Shown here in pieces: positions 54,235 to 62,630 of a DNA stretch of 64,000 bases; the first letter of the stretch is position 1; the number at the start of each line of letters is the position of its first letter. Source of the stretch: Parapedobacter sp051400755 (GTDB lineage Bacteria > Bacteroidota > Bacteroidia > Sphingobacteriales > Sphingobacteriaceae); the NCBI RefSeq assembly GCF_051400755.1, contig NZ_JBLFFL010000005.1, positions 1-64,000 on the forward strand, in the 5' to 3' direction. The notes under the pieces were generated by a model, which made no database searches, was not told the DNA's origin, and was given only the letters and a program-made list of their open reading frames with translations. The position numbers were made by a program, and so were the translations under genes.

Positions 54235-55788
54235 TCACAGTCGTTTAATCAACACCCATCCATTATATCGCTGTTGCTCATTTCCCTTATAGGTTACGAT
54301 CTGATAATAATAGGTCCCCTCGTTGAGGTTTCCTCCTCCCCAATCATTCCGGTAGTCGGTATTGCGGAACACCTCATTGCCCCATCGGTTTACGACGGTC
54401 AGCTCAATGCGGTCGAACCCTTCGATGCCTTCGATCTCGAACACGTCATTCTTGCCGTCCCCGTCGGGCGTAAATACATTCGGGATGCGCAGCGGCCTTG
54501 GAGTCACGGTGATCGTTACGGTGGCCACGGCCGTGAGGCCATATTCGTCCGTGATTTCATAGTCAAACGAATCAGTACCCACAAAGCCGTCATTTGCCGT
54601 GTACGTGATGCTGCCATCGGCATTTACGATTACCGTGCCGTTGGCCGGTTGCCGCACGATGCGTACGCTGCCCACCACGATAGGCGTGCTGCCAGGTTGG
54701 TCATTCTCCAGCACCAGCACCTGAACGGACTCCCCGGATTCGACGGTTCCGGTATCGTCACCAGCCTCCGGCCCTACCGGTTCGTTCAGCTTCGTCAGCC
54801 AGCTGCCATCGGCTTCCGACCCGGTAGCGGTGAGGATATCTGCCCGCGTATGGATGCCCTCGGCTTCGACGACCGTGACATCCCCGATCCAGTTGCCGCT
54901 GCCCGCATACTGTACGATCTGGGCCGTCGCATCCACATAGGCGTTGCCATTGGTGATGCTATTGTGCTGCAGGGTATACGTCATCGTCACGCCCTCATCG
55001 GCATAGATATGCCATATGCGGTCCATGCCCCGCTCCGGTTCGGGCAATTCAATTCCCGCCGCCTCGTAGTCTTGCACCCCTACATATAACCTGGCCGCCG
55101 CTGCGGGTGCCAGCGTGGCGGGGGTATAGTCGGCCTCGGCGATACCGATAGGGAATACAAATGGTTGCCCGTCGGCGTATTGTTTGACGACGTGGCCAGC
55201 CACGCTGTTGCCTGTCACGATCATCCGGCTGCTATTGTAACCTTCCAGGCGGGCCTCCTCACCCATACCCAGGTTATGCCCGCCCAATATGATGTCACCA
55301 TCGTCCACCGCAAACTGCAATAGATTGCCAATGTTCAACGCTGCCGCCTCTTCGCCCGCAGGGTTGCTGGTGCCGTAGAGGGGGTCTTCCATGTCCTGGA
55401 GAACCAGGTTATTCGGGTTGCGGAGTTCGAGGGCCACCCCAATGAATTCACCCCCGTTGCCGTCGATCGCCGTCGGCGAGGAGGTCATACCTTCGTGGAA
55501 GGGGTTGGTCCCCGGATCGTGGATGATGATACGTCCCGTACCGCTGAAGGTCGCCGTTGGCGCGATCCAGATGCGCTTGCTCCAGATTTCCAGAGTGCCG
55601 TTGATCTCCCAATGCGTATTCGGCCCGAAGTAAGAAGCCTCGGAATACCGTAGCTCCACAGTGCCGGGCGCGATCGTCACGATGGAATTGTCGGCCGTAT
55701 AGCTACCGGTCCCGTCATTGGTCTGGGCAACGGCAAGACGGGTCAAGCAGCACAGGCTTCCAAATATGTACGGTAGTAGATGCTTCAT
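54235..55788 (-). CDS. T9SS substrate with gliding-type (CHU_C) C-terminal domain
   Basis: A protein of about 517 residues from the ATG at 55788 (MKHLLPYIFG, signal peptide to VAQ). The middle is beta-rich with no known enzyme motif. An Ig/cadherin-like domain with the bacterial pattern QPANGTVIVNADGSITYTAN, then GFVGTDSFDYEI, lies at about residues 370-425. The last 80 or so residues are the type B sorting domain: PNVFTPDGDGKNDVFEIEGI, then VVNRWGNEVFRN and NEGTYYYQIVTY. This directs secretion across the outer membrane by the T9SS with help from a PorP/SprF protein, encoded next. Confidence 0.92.
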   Translation of the reverse strand: MKHLLPYIFGSLCCLTRLAVAQTNDGTGSYTADNSIVTIAPGTVELRYSEASYFGPNTHWEINGTLEIWSKRIWIAPTATFSGTGRIIIHDPGTNPFHEGMTSSPTAIDGNGGEFIGVALELRNPNNLVLQDMEDPLYGTSNPAGEEAAALNIGNLLQFAVDDGDIILGGHNLGMGEEARLEGYNSSRMIVTGNSVAGHVVKQYADGQPFVFPIGIAEADYTPATLAPAAAARLYVGVQDYEAAGIELPEPERGMDRIWHIYADEGVTMTYTLQHNSITNGNAYVDATAQIVQYAGSGNWIGDVTVVEAEGIHTRADILTATGSEADGSWLTKLNEPVGPEAGDDTGTVESGESVQVLVLENDQPGSTPIVVGSVRIVRQPANGTVIVNADGSITYTANDGFVGTDSFDYEITDEYGLTAVATVTITVTPRPLRIPNVFTPDGDGKNDVFEIEGIEGFDRIELTVVNRWGNEVFRNTDYRNDWGGGNLNEGTYYYQIVTYKGNEQQRYNGWVLIKRL

Positions 55789-55795
55789 CGGGTTC

Positions 55796-58540
55796 TCATT
55801 GCTTATTTGTTGATGGCAGTGTCGGATTGGTGATGGATATATTCGACTCACACGCGGTTACCGTGATGACCGATTCATTCGAGGCGGCCTCGCAATCGCG
55901 CACCGGATCCATATAACTGTAATGTGCCATACGCCGATAGCGGGTGTCGACGCTTGTTGCCGGGGGTTGGTAGCTCGCCCCAGTAGCGCCTTCCACTGCC
56001 GTCCAGCTGGTGCCGCCGTTGGTCGACATCTCCCACCGGTAGGAAATGCCCGCCGGGTCATTCGTCCCCCCCGGGGCAGCGGCCGCTGTGGAGGTGATCT
56101 CCGCAGGGATATTTCCCGCACAGCTTTCCTGTGAACCGAGGATACTGCCCGGATTCGGTCCCATCACGATGACGTCTATGGACGCTAGGTCGCTCTCGCA
56201 GCCATCCATCGTCAAGCCCACATAGTAGGTGATCGTATCGATGCTATTGGTCGGCGGGGTAAACGGGATCTGCGAGGGAACGCCGCCCTCGCTGTGGTAC
56301 CAAGTGATCACGCCGCCCTCCGGTACCGTGTAATCCGGATCGAGCTGCAGGGGTGAGGCCAGCTCATTCAGGCAGTAGTAGACCGGACCAGCCACCTCTG
56401 GCGGATCGGGATGGATAGACAGGCGTACCGTATCGATGTTATTTTCAAAATTGATCCCCGGAACCAAATCGCCGCTATATCCGTCATCGGTGCCGTCCGG
56501 CAACAAGTAGTGCGCCCAGGTAATGTCGTCGTAGTGTGTCGCGGTGTCCGGCGGGGTGATCGTATAATGGATGTGTAGCGGCAGGCCGCCCGTGATGGAA
56601 TAGGGTTGCATAACCGTGGCGTCGTTGTTGTTGATCATGGGCCCCCGGGCGATGTAGGTGTACTTGGTATAGCCCCCATAGCCCCAATCAGACAGGAGGT
56701 TGTTGGGATCAAAGCCCGGCGCATTGGGATCCCGGATGGGCTCCGGTCCATCGTTGGCAGACATCGGGATGGGCTCCACGATCCGTATCCATCCGGAGCG
56801 CGGAGCGTAATATTGTCCGTCGGTCACGGCCTCATCATAGTCTTTAAAATTATCCGCCCATCCATTTTTTGGGGTCGCGCTGTCATCATAGCCATAGCCC
56901 GGAGGGATGCGCTTGATAACCAACACGCGTCGGTTATTGTAATTGCTCGTGGGTGAAGTGAGGTTTGGGTTCGCGGGGGTTTGATAAGGAAGCGGGTCCG
57001 TCCCGTTTGAATATACATTGACGACAAAGTTGTTTCGGCTGAGGCAGGTGGCATCGGTAGAAACCTGCACGCCGAGGTCTATACCCTCGGTGATTACCGG
57101 GGTTTGCACCGTATGTGTATTATTGCCCAGGTCGGGATCGATGATCTCGGTGGGGTCGGGGGTGGCCGTGGCGCTGTTGTAAACGAGGTTCCTGGGCGGC
57201 AGGCCAAGTAGGCGCCCGGTGATGGTGATGTAGCCGGTGGCGTCGGGTGCCAAAGCAAGGGTGCCCGTAACCTGGTTGCTACCCAAGGGGAAAGCCGTGG
57301 GTAGGTTTGCTGCGGTAAATCCGGTGGCCGTGATATTGGTCACCTGAAACAAGTCCGTATCCAATGTGTTGCCCGCACCATCAGTGACATGGTCTTCAAA
57401 GCTGATGTTGGTGAGGGGGCCGTGGGTGGCATTGACCACCTCGACCGTGTAGGTTACTTCGTTTTCGATTTCGGCCGTGGTTTCCTCATTGTCCACGATG
57501 TGGAGTACTTCTTTGTCAACAAACTTATTGAGCCGGAGGTTACCAGGCGTCGTGATGAGCACGTTGCGGATGTCGTGGTTATTGATCGCGCCGGCCGTGG
57601 ATCCGGAAAAACCCACCTTCAGGAAAGGGGCGGGAGGTACCGATGTCGTGTAGGTAAACAGCGTGTCATAAGGCGCTGTAGGGTCATTCACTTTTTTCCA
57701 CATGACCTTACCGGCATACAATCCGCCCGCGATGGGTTCCAGCTCCACTACGACCCGGCGGTAAAACTGATCGTCATCGGGTCGGGGGCCATAAGGCAGG
57801 GTGTTATAATCGATCTCGTTGCGCGTGCGGATCTGCTCGGACGTGCCGGTCCGATTGCCCAGCTTCACACCCGCCATGAACCGGTGGGTGGGAGGTACTC
57901 CGCCCACCGTTTGCCCGGTATTGTTGGTGGTTTCCCGTCCGCGCAGGATGACGGTATTGGGCACCACCTCCTCGCCGTTGGCGTCTCGTTGGATGCCACC
58001 CCAGCGTCCTTCGCCCTGCACGCCGAAATACCCGTATTCGTCAAAGCCCAGTCCGATATACCCCCCCGCCAGGCCGGGAGCATCGACTGCCGCATTGGGT
58101 GCATATCCGAGGCCGCCCCCATACCCTCCGATCTGGAAAGGCACCGAAGCATCAAAAAGGAATACGCTGAACCCGTCCCCTCCGTGGAAGACGCCATGGT
58201 TCCAGCTGTGCTGCGGTTCGTCGTTCGAAACACTGCGCCAGGTTTTGTATTCAAAATCGATGATCAGGCCCAAGGTAGAGGGGAAGGCCTCATCCAGGTA
58301 GGTATATCCTTCCTCGTTGGCATTATCAGCGGTAAGGCGCAGCCATCCCGCATTCAGGGGATCATCCCGGCCGGAGGTCAGGTAGGCGCTCCCCCCCATA
58401 TGGAAGCCGGGTGCCGCACTGCTCTTAAAGTCATTGTATACCACAAATTGGGCCATCGCCATCCGAACCGTGAGTAGCGGGATGGCCACGCACAGCAAAT
58501 ACTTGGATACACACGTTAAAGTAATCGGTCTCATGAGCAT
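55796..58540 (-). CDS. Large exported L-type-lectin-like protein with conserved repeat domains
   Basis: A protein of about 914 residues. After a signal peptide (ending AMAQ) the N-terminal 280 residues resemble bacterial L-type lectin domains: SSAAPGFHMGGSAYLTSG, LIIDFEYKTW and GDGFSVFLFDAS, then the Gly- and Tyr-rich GGYGGGLGYAPN. A DUF11-type domain follows at about 350-470 (EIENEVTYTVEVVNATHGPL). Later come Ig-like parts (PPEVAGPVYYCLNELASPLQ) and a region of the type seen in adhesins (YRWEMSTNGGTSWTAVEGAT). It has no C-terminal sorting domain. It lies four bases after the collagen-like gene and seven bases before the T9SS substrate gene. ATG at 58534 is an alternative start. Confidence 0.85.
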   Translation of the reverse strand: MLMRPITLTCVSKYLLCVAIPLLTVRMAMAQFVVYNDFKSSAAPGFHMGGSAYLTSGRDDPLNAGWLRLTADNANEEGYTYLDEAFPSTLGLIIDFEYKTWRSVSNDEPQHSWNHGVFHGGDGFSVFLFDASVPFQIGGYGGGLGYAPNAAVDAPGLAGGYIGLGFDEYGYFGVQGEGRWGGIQRDANGEEVVPNTVILRGRETTNNTGQTVGGVPPTHRFMAGVKLGNRTGTSEQIRTRNEIDYNTLPYGPRPDDDQFYRRVVVELEPIAGGLYAGKVMWKKVNDPTAPYDTLFTYTTSVPPAPFLKVGFSGSTAGAINNHDIRNVLITTPGNLRLNKFVDKEVLHIVDNEETTAEIENEVTYTVEVVNATHGPLTNISFEDHVTDGAGNTLDTDLFQVTNITATGFTAANLPTAFPLGSNQVTGTLALAPDATGYITITGRLLGLPPRNLVYNSATATPDPTEIIDPDLGNNTHTVQTPVITEGIDLGVQVSTDATCLSRNNFVVNVYSNGTDPLPYQTPANPNLTSPTSNYNNRRVLVIKRIPPGYGYDDSATPKNGWADNFKDYDEAVTDGQYYAPRSGWIRIVEPIPMSANDGPEPIRDPNAPGFDPNNLLSDWGYGGYTKYTYIARGPMINNNDATVMQPYSITGGLPLHIHYTITPPDTATHYDDITWAHYLLPDGTDDGYSGDLVPGINFENNIDTVRLSIHPDPPEVAGPVYYCLNELASPLQLDPDYTVPEGGVITWYHSEGGVPSQIPFTPPTNSIDTITYYVGLTMDGCESDLASIDVIVMGPNPGSILGSQESCAGNIPAEITSTAAAAPGGTNDPAGISYRWEMSTNGGTSWTAVEGATGASYQPPATSVDTRYRRMAHYSYMDPVRDCEAASNESVITVTACESNISITNPTLPSTNKQ

Positions 58541-58544
58541 GTGG

Positions 58545-61500
58545 CTATGGGGTGGCGGTGCTTTTGACGACAAGTACAATGTTCATGTACGAAAACGGTT
58601 TGGAGGTATTGATCACCGAATAGGTGAGCACGCCGCCCGACGTAATCGCGTTTTCTATGGAGAAAACCTCCGTGTCATAATAGGTGATGTAATATTCCAG
58701 ATCATCCCGGTCCCATACGGGGATGCCGTCGGTAGCGCCCTCGCTGCTCACAACCGGGTTGCTAAATTGATCCAGGTATTCTTGATACAAGTCGCGCGTA
58801 CCATTGGTTACGCTACTAGTGGTCTCAAAGGTGACCGACGGCATATAGAAGAATTTGGGCAATACCGCTCGGGCTTGCTGGAGCGTGCCATCGGGCGCCA
58901 CCATCATGACACTGGGATTGTTGGCGTTGATCACGCTTCCCGTCATCTGCGGTGTGGCCGTTTGCAGCCCCGTTACTGCCAACGTATTGGTGGCATCTGT
59001 CGTGATTTCGGTGGGTTGGGTGAGCGCCCCTCCCAATTGGACGTTACCGTCGGTCTTTGTCAGGGCGTTGTCGGCCGTCACGGCGCTATTTATGGCACTG
59101 CTCAGGTCCAGGGGTGTAGTGGCCACCCCGTTGACCGTGCCGACCAGTTCACCCGCTTCGTTGAATGTAAGGGTATTGGCATTGATGATGGGGGCAGTGG
59201 CCGCCGTTCCGTTTACGGTGGATGTCATCGTGTTGGTGGCGCTGGCCAAGGTATTCGGGATGGACAAGCTTTCCAGCAAAGTAGCCACCGGTATGCTGAC
59301 GGTATTGCCGTTTTCAATACTGATTTCGAGGTTTTCCCCGTTGATCTGGAAGTTCTGTAGTTGTTGTTCGTCGGTGTCGTTATCGGTAGACGATACCACA
59401 TACGGATCGGCAACCGTGCCGCTTCCCGTGATGGTGACATTGGTTCCGGCCGAGGTGACCCCGCCTACGCCATCTGTTCCGTCGGCTCCGTTTGCTCCCG
59501 CTGGTCCCTGTGGACCAGTGAGGTCGGATGTGGTGGTGCTGGAACCATCAGAAAGGTCAATGGTTAAGGTGCCGTCGGGGTTATGTGTCACCGAAGTGAT
59601 GCTGATGCCATCCGCACCTGCGGGGCCTGCTACGCCCTGGGGTCCTGTAGGGCCAGCAGGCCCCGTTGCTCCCGTTTCCCCAACGGGTCCCTGAGGCCCT
59701 GCCTCTCCCTGTGGTCCGATAGCCCCAGCAGGTCCAGCCGGGCCGGGTAGCCCTTGTTCGCCCTGTATTCCCTGAGCCCCTGCAACCCCGGTCTCCCCTT
59801 GTGGGCCCGTCAATCCCTGTTCTCCTTGAGGTCCCTGCGGACCGGTGGCTCCGGTTTCCCCTTGCGGACCTGTAGGCCCCGCGGGGCCGGTAAGGTCGCT
59901 GGTGGTATAACTGGTATTGTCCGACAGCACGATGGTAAAGGTGCCATCCCCATTGTCGACGATAGAGGTGATGCCCACGCCATCTGCACCTGTTGCCCCC
60001 TGTGGTCCAGCCGCGCCCGGTGGCCCGGCCGGGCCTTCCACGCCATTGATGCCGTCTACAGCCCCCACGTCGACAACAAATTCATAAGAAGATCCATTCC
60101 AGACGTATACATAGCCGTTTTCTTCGTCACCGGTATCACCAGTGGAAATGATCACGAAATCACCTACTTCGAGTCCTTCGGAAGATCCCGGTGCGTTGAG
60201 GGCGTCCGGTGAGTCGAATACGCGCTCGATAGTGAAGTCACGGCCCCGGTCGCCCTGGGGCCCTTGTGGTCCGGCTGGCCCTTGTGGTCCGGTGGGACCC
60301 TCCGGTCCGGTGGCCCCTGTAGGCCCTGTTGCCCCTGTCTCTCCCTGTGGTCCCACCGGGCCTGCCGGACCTATGGGACCCGCGGGTCCCGTAGGTCCGA
60401 TTTCACCCTGCGACCCCTGTGGTCCTGCTGGCCCTATCAATCCTTGCTCGCCCTGAGGCCCCTGTATACCTTGGGGCCCTGTCGACCCCACCTCACCCTG
60501 TGGTCCTGTGGCTCCTGTAGGTCCCGCTGGCCCTGTTTCCCCCTGTGGTCCCACAGGCCCCTGCGCACCGGCAGGGCCTTGCGGCCCCACTTCACCCTGT
60601 GGTCCTGTGGCACCTGTAGGTCCAGCCGGTCCCGTTTCCCCCTGCGGTCCCTGGGGTCCGGTCGCCCCGGCAGCCCCTGCTGGACCCGCTGGTCCGGTGG
60701 TACCCTGTTCTCCTTGTGGTCCTGTTGTTCCCTGTAATCCGGTTTCCCCCTGCGGCCCGATGGGTCCTGCGGGTCCTGTTGCTCCCTGTGGTCCAGCTGG
60801 CCCTGTTGACCCCTGTTCCCCTTGAAGGCCCTGCGGCCCCTGCGGCCCCGGCTCCCCTTGCGGGCCTTGCGGCCCGGGCAGTCCGGTGATACCGTCAATG
60901 GCCGCTACGTCGACGACGGGTTCATACCCTGTGCCGGTCCAGACAAATACTTCCCCGTTTTCGGGGTCGGCGGTACTGCCAGTGGAGATGATGACGAAAT
61001 CACCCACTTCCAGCCCCTCAGCCGAATCGGGTACGTTGAGGTCATCCAGCGAGCCGAAGACCTTCTCCAAATTGAAACCCCGGCCCTGTTCCCCCTGCGG
61101 CCCTATGCCCCCAGCCGGTCCCGCTGCCCCCTCGGCGCCCTGCGGCCCGAGTTGTCCCTGTGGCCCCTCTGCGCCCGTCGGTCCAGCTGGTCCGGCGGCC
61201 CCCTGTGGTCCGGTAGGTCCAGCCGGTCCCGCTACCCCTTCGGTGCCCTGCGGTCCGGGTTGCCCCTGTGGGCCCTCCGCGCCAGTCGGCCCCTCCGGTC
61301 CAGGCTCCCCTTGCGGACCCGCGGGACCGGAAGGGCCATTAGCCCCCTGCGGCCCCGCGGGGCCTACCGCCCCTTGGGCACCCGGTGGCCCTTCCGGTCC
61401 CGCTACCCCCTGTGCACCTTGACCCCCAGCCGGTCCCGTAGCCCCTTGCGATCCAGCAGGCCCGGTAATGCCCTGTGGCCCTGGCAGTCCGGGGATACCC

Positions 61501-62270
61501 TGTTCCCCTTGTGGTCCCACTGGCCCTTGCGGCCCCGGCTCTCCCTGCGGACCACGTAGGTCTCCTAAGTCGATGACCTGTTGATTGCCGGCTTCATCCA
61601 CGTACGTAAAGCTGTCGCCGTCATAATATACATTGCCGCCCACATACGTGTTTTGCAGGGCATTGATCACTTGGTTCAATACACCTTCGTCACCGATGAT
61701 GTCCGTGAAATTGCTGATGACAGAGGCGGGGATATCGATGGTCACACCCGTTCCCGGAATGAGATTGCCCTCGTTATCCACTTCGGATTCATTGTGATAC
61801 GTATAAGTGCCATCGGTGTTATCCGTCAGCAGGGTGATCGTCTCCGTCTCCCGGACGACCTCCTCCAGGTTAATGGTCTGCGTGTCACCCTCCTGATCGA
61901 TATACGTGATTACATGATCACCGGCGTTGTAGGTGATACCCGAGCCTGTGCCGGTAGCCTCTAGCAACACCCATTTTGAACCATCGTTGTAATAAAGCCC
62001 GGGCATCACGTCACTTACCGTAGCCATGTTATATATGACCATTCCAGCGATATGCTGGCTAAGCGGTGCAGGTTGTGCCGTGCTGGTCAAAAGTATCCGC
62101 GTGAGCAGCAATCCCTTGTTGGTACTTTCGAGCTCCAGGATGGCTCCATCCCGAGGGGGCAAAATGCCATTTTGCGCCGTGTTGTCTGCAATTTTCTGTT
62201 GGGCCCGTACCGTGGTGACGGCAAAAAGAGGCAGGATGAGTAGGAGCGAAAAAAAAGGTGAGATTTTCAT
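58545..62270 (-). CDS. Giant collagen-like protein with interspersed duplicated modules
   Basis: A 1241-residue exported protein (signal peptide ending VRAQ). The head (25-239) starts with DGAILELESTNKGLLLTRIL and MVIYNMATVSDVMPGLYYND, a pattern of tail-fibre-like Bacteroidetes proteins. Five Gly-X-Y blocks follow: 240-397, 460-678, 740-764, 795-888 and 919-937, about 170 triplets with many GPQ, GPA and GET units. Between blocks are two copies of a 62-residue module (398-459 and 679-739; both with EGLEVGDFVIISTG) and two copies of a 30-residue module (765-794 and 889-918; DGTxTIxLSD). A 300-residue tail has no repeats. It probably forms a trimeric surface fibre. First gene of a five-gene T9SS-linked cassette. 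Confidence 0.93.
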   Translation of the reverse strand: MKISPFFSLLLILPLFAVTTVRAQQKIADNTAQNGILPPRDGAILELESTNKGLLLTRILLTSTAQPAPLSQHIAGMVIYNMATVSDVMPGLYYNDGSKWVLLEATGTGSGITYNAGDHVITYIDQEGDTQTINLEEVVRETETITLLTDNTDGTYTYHNESEVDNEGNLIPGTGVTIDIPASVISNFTDIIGDEGVLNQVINALQNTYVGGNVYYDGDSFTYVDEAGNQQVIDLGDLRGPQGEPGPQGPVGPQGEQGIPGLPGPQGITGPAGSQGATGPAGGQGAQGVAGPEGPPGAQGAVGPAGPQGANGPSGPAGPQGEPGPEGPTGAEGPQGQPGPQGTEGVAGPAGPTGPQGAAGPAGPTGAEGPQGQLGPQGAEGAAGPAGGIGPQGEQGRGFNLEKVFGSLDDLNVPDSAEGLEVGDFVIISTGSTADPENGEVFVWTGTGYEPVVDVAAIDGITGLPGPQGPQGEPGPQGPQGLQGEQGSTGPAGPQGATGPAGPIGPQGETGLQGTTGPQGEQGTTGPAGPAGAAGATGPQGPQGETGPAGPTGATGPQGEVGPQGPAGAQGPVGPQGETGPAGPTGATGPQGEVGSTGPQGIQGPQGEQGLIGPAGPQGSQGEIGPTGPAGPIGPAGPVGPQGETGATGPTGATGPEGPTGPQGPAGPQGPQGDRGRDFTIERVFDSPDALNAPGSSEGLEVGDFVIISTGDTGDEENGYVYVWNGSSYEFVVDVGAVDGINGVEGPAGPPGAAGPQGATGADGVGITSIVDNGDGTFTIVLSDNTSYTTSDLTGPAGPTGPQGETGATGPQGPQGEQGLTGPQGETGVAGAQGIQGEQGLPGPAGPAGAIGPQGEAGPQGPVGETGATGPAGPTGPQGVAGPAGADGISITSVTHNPDGTLTIDLSDGSSTTTSDLTGPQGPAGANGADGTDGVGGVTSAGTNVTITGSGTVADPYVVSSTDNDTDEQQLQNFQINGENLEISIENGNTVSIPVATLLESLSIPNTLASATNTMTSTVNGTAATAPIINANTLTFNEAGELVGTVNGVATTPLDLSSAINSAVTADNALTKTDGNVQLGGALTQPTEITTDATNTLAVTGLQTATPQMTGSVINANNPSVMMVAPDGTLQQARAVLPKFFYMPSVTFETTSSVTNGTRDLYQEYLDQFSNPVVSSEGATDGIPVWDRDDLEYYITYYDTEVFSIENAITSGGVLTYSVINTSKPFSYMNIVLVVKSTATP
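59460..61553 (-). repeat. Collagen-coding DNA repeats
   Basis: The Gly-X-Y coding blocks lie at 61080-61553, 60237-60893, 59979-60053, 59607-59888 and 59460-59516. Near-identical units such as GGTCCTGTGG and CCCTGTGGTCC (plus strand) recur dozens of times. They favour slippage and recombination, so triplet number may vary between strains. They also open GP-rich false frames on the plus strand. Confidence 0.9.
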
Positions 62271-62556
62271 GGCCAGGGATTATTATACATGTGAAGCGTG
62301 CGCTGACTTTATTAGGTTAGTAGTAGCTAGTAATCCAGTTAGTTTTATTTGCTGATTAAACACGATCCAGCACAAATATGTTTGCGCCGTCGATCAAAAA
62401 AAACAATAGCAGAATTAAGTAATGCTCAACAAGTTATGTTTTCTGAATATGATAGATGAACGGTCGAGATGAGGCTATACGGCACACTATTCATAACAGG
62501 TCAAAACGGTAGCGTACTTCGACTAGCAGCTAAGTTCTATAAAACAGTTGAAATAA
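62271..62556 (-). promoter_or_regulatory. Upstream region of the collagen cassette
   Basis: This gene-free stretch is AT-rich and must hold the cassette promoter. CATATTTG on the minus strand (near 62380) is one mismatch from TAnnTTTG and would give a leader of about 100 bases. I see no convincing -33 box, operator or small gene, and the start at 62270 has only a weak ribosome site. Confidence 0.35.
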
Positions 62557-62598
62557 ACAAGCCCTTTTTCTTACTAATTAAGCAGAAAAAGGGCTTGT
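62557..62598 (-). terminator. fabF terminator
   Basis: A perfect 15-bp stem (62557-62571 with 62584-62598, containing AAGCCCTTTTTCT) with a 12-base loop, followed on the minus strand by TTTATTT. It lies 33 bases after the fabF stop. Confidence 0.88.
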
Positions 62599-62630
62599 GA
62601 TGTCGAAGTAGTCAAAAAATCGGGCCGCCG

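Noticed and set aside
54079..55089. A 336-residue plus-strand frame starting in the CCATCACC repeat
   Set aside because: It is antisense to the T9SS substrate gene, whose sorting domain is unmistakable; the first part is translated repeat.
57389..58477. A 362-residue plus-strand frame opposite the lectin-like gene
   Set aside because: It lies wholly antisense to a gene with clear domains and signal peptide, and the translation shows no recognisable domain.
59460..61553. Repeated units that might suggest a CRISPR array
   Set aside because: The period follows coding triplets in a long open frame, units are variable and there are no unique spacers or cas genes.
59754..61559. Long plus-strand open frames rich in Gly, Pro, Cys, Arg and Ser opposite the collagen gene
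   Set aside because: They are by-products of the repeated Gly-X-Y codons on the minus strand, with no start signals or domains.
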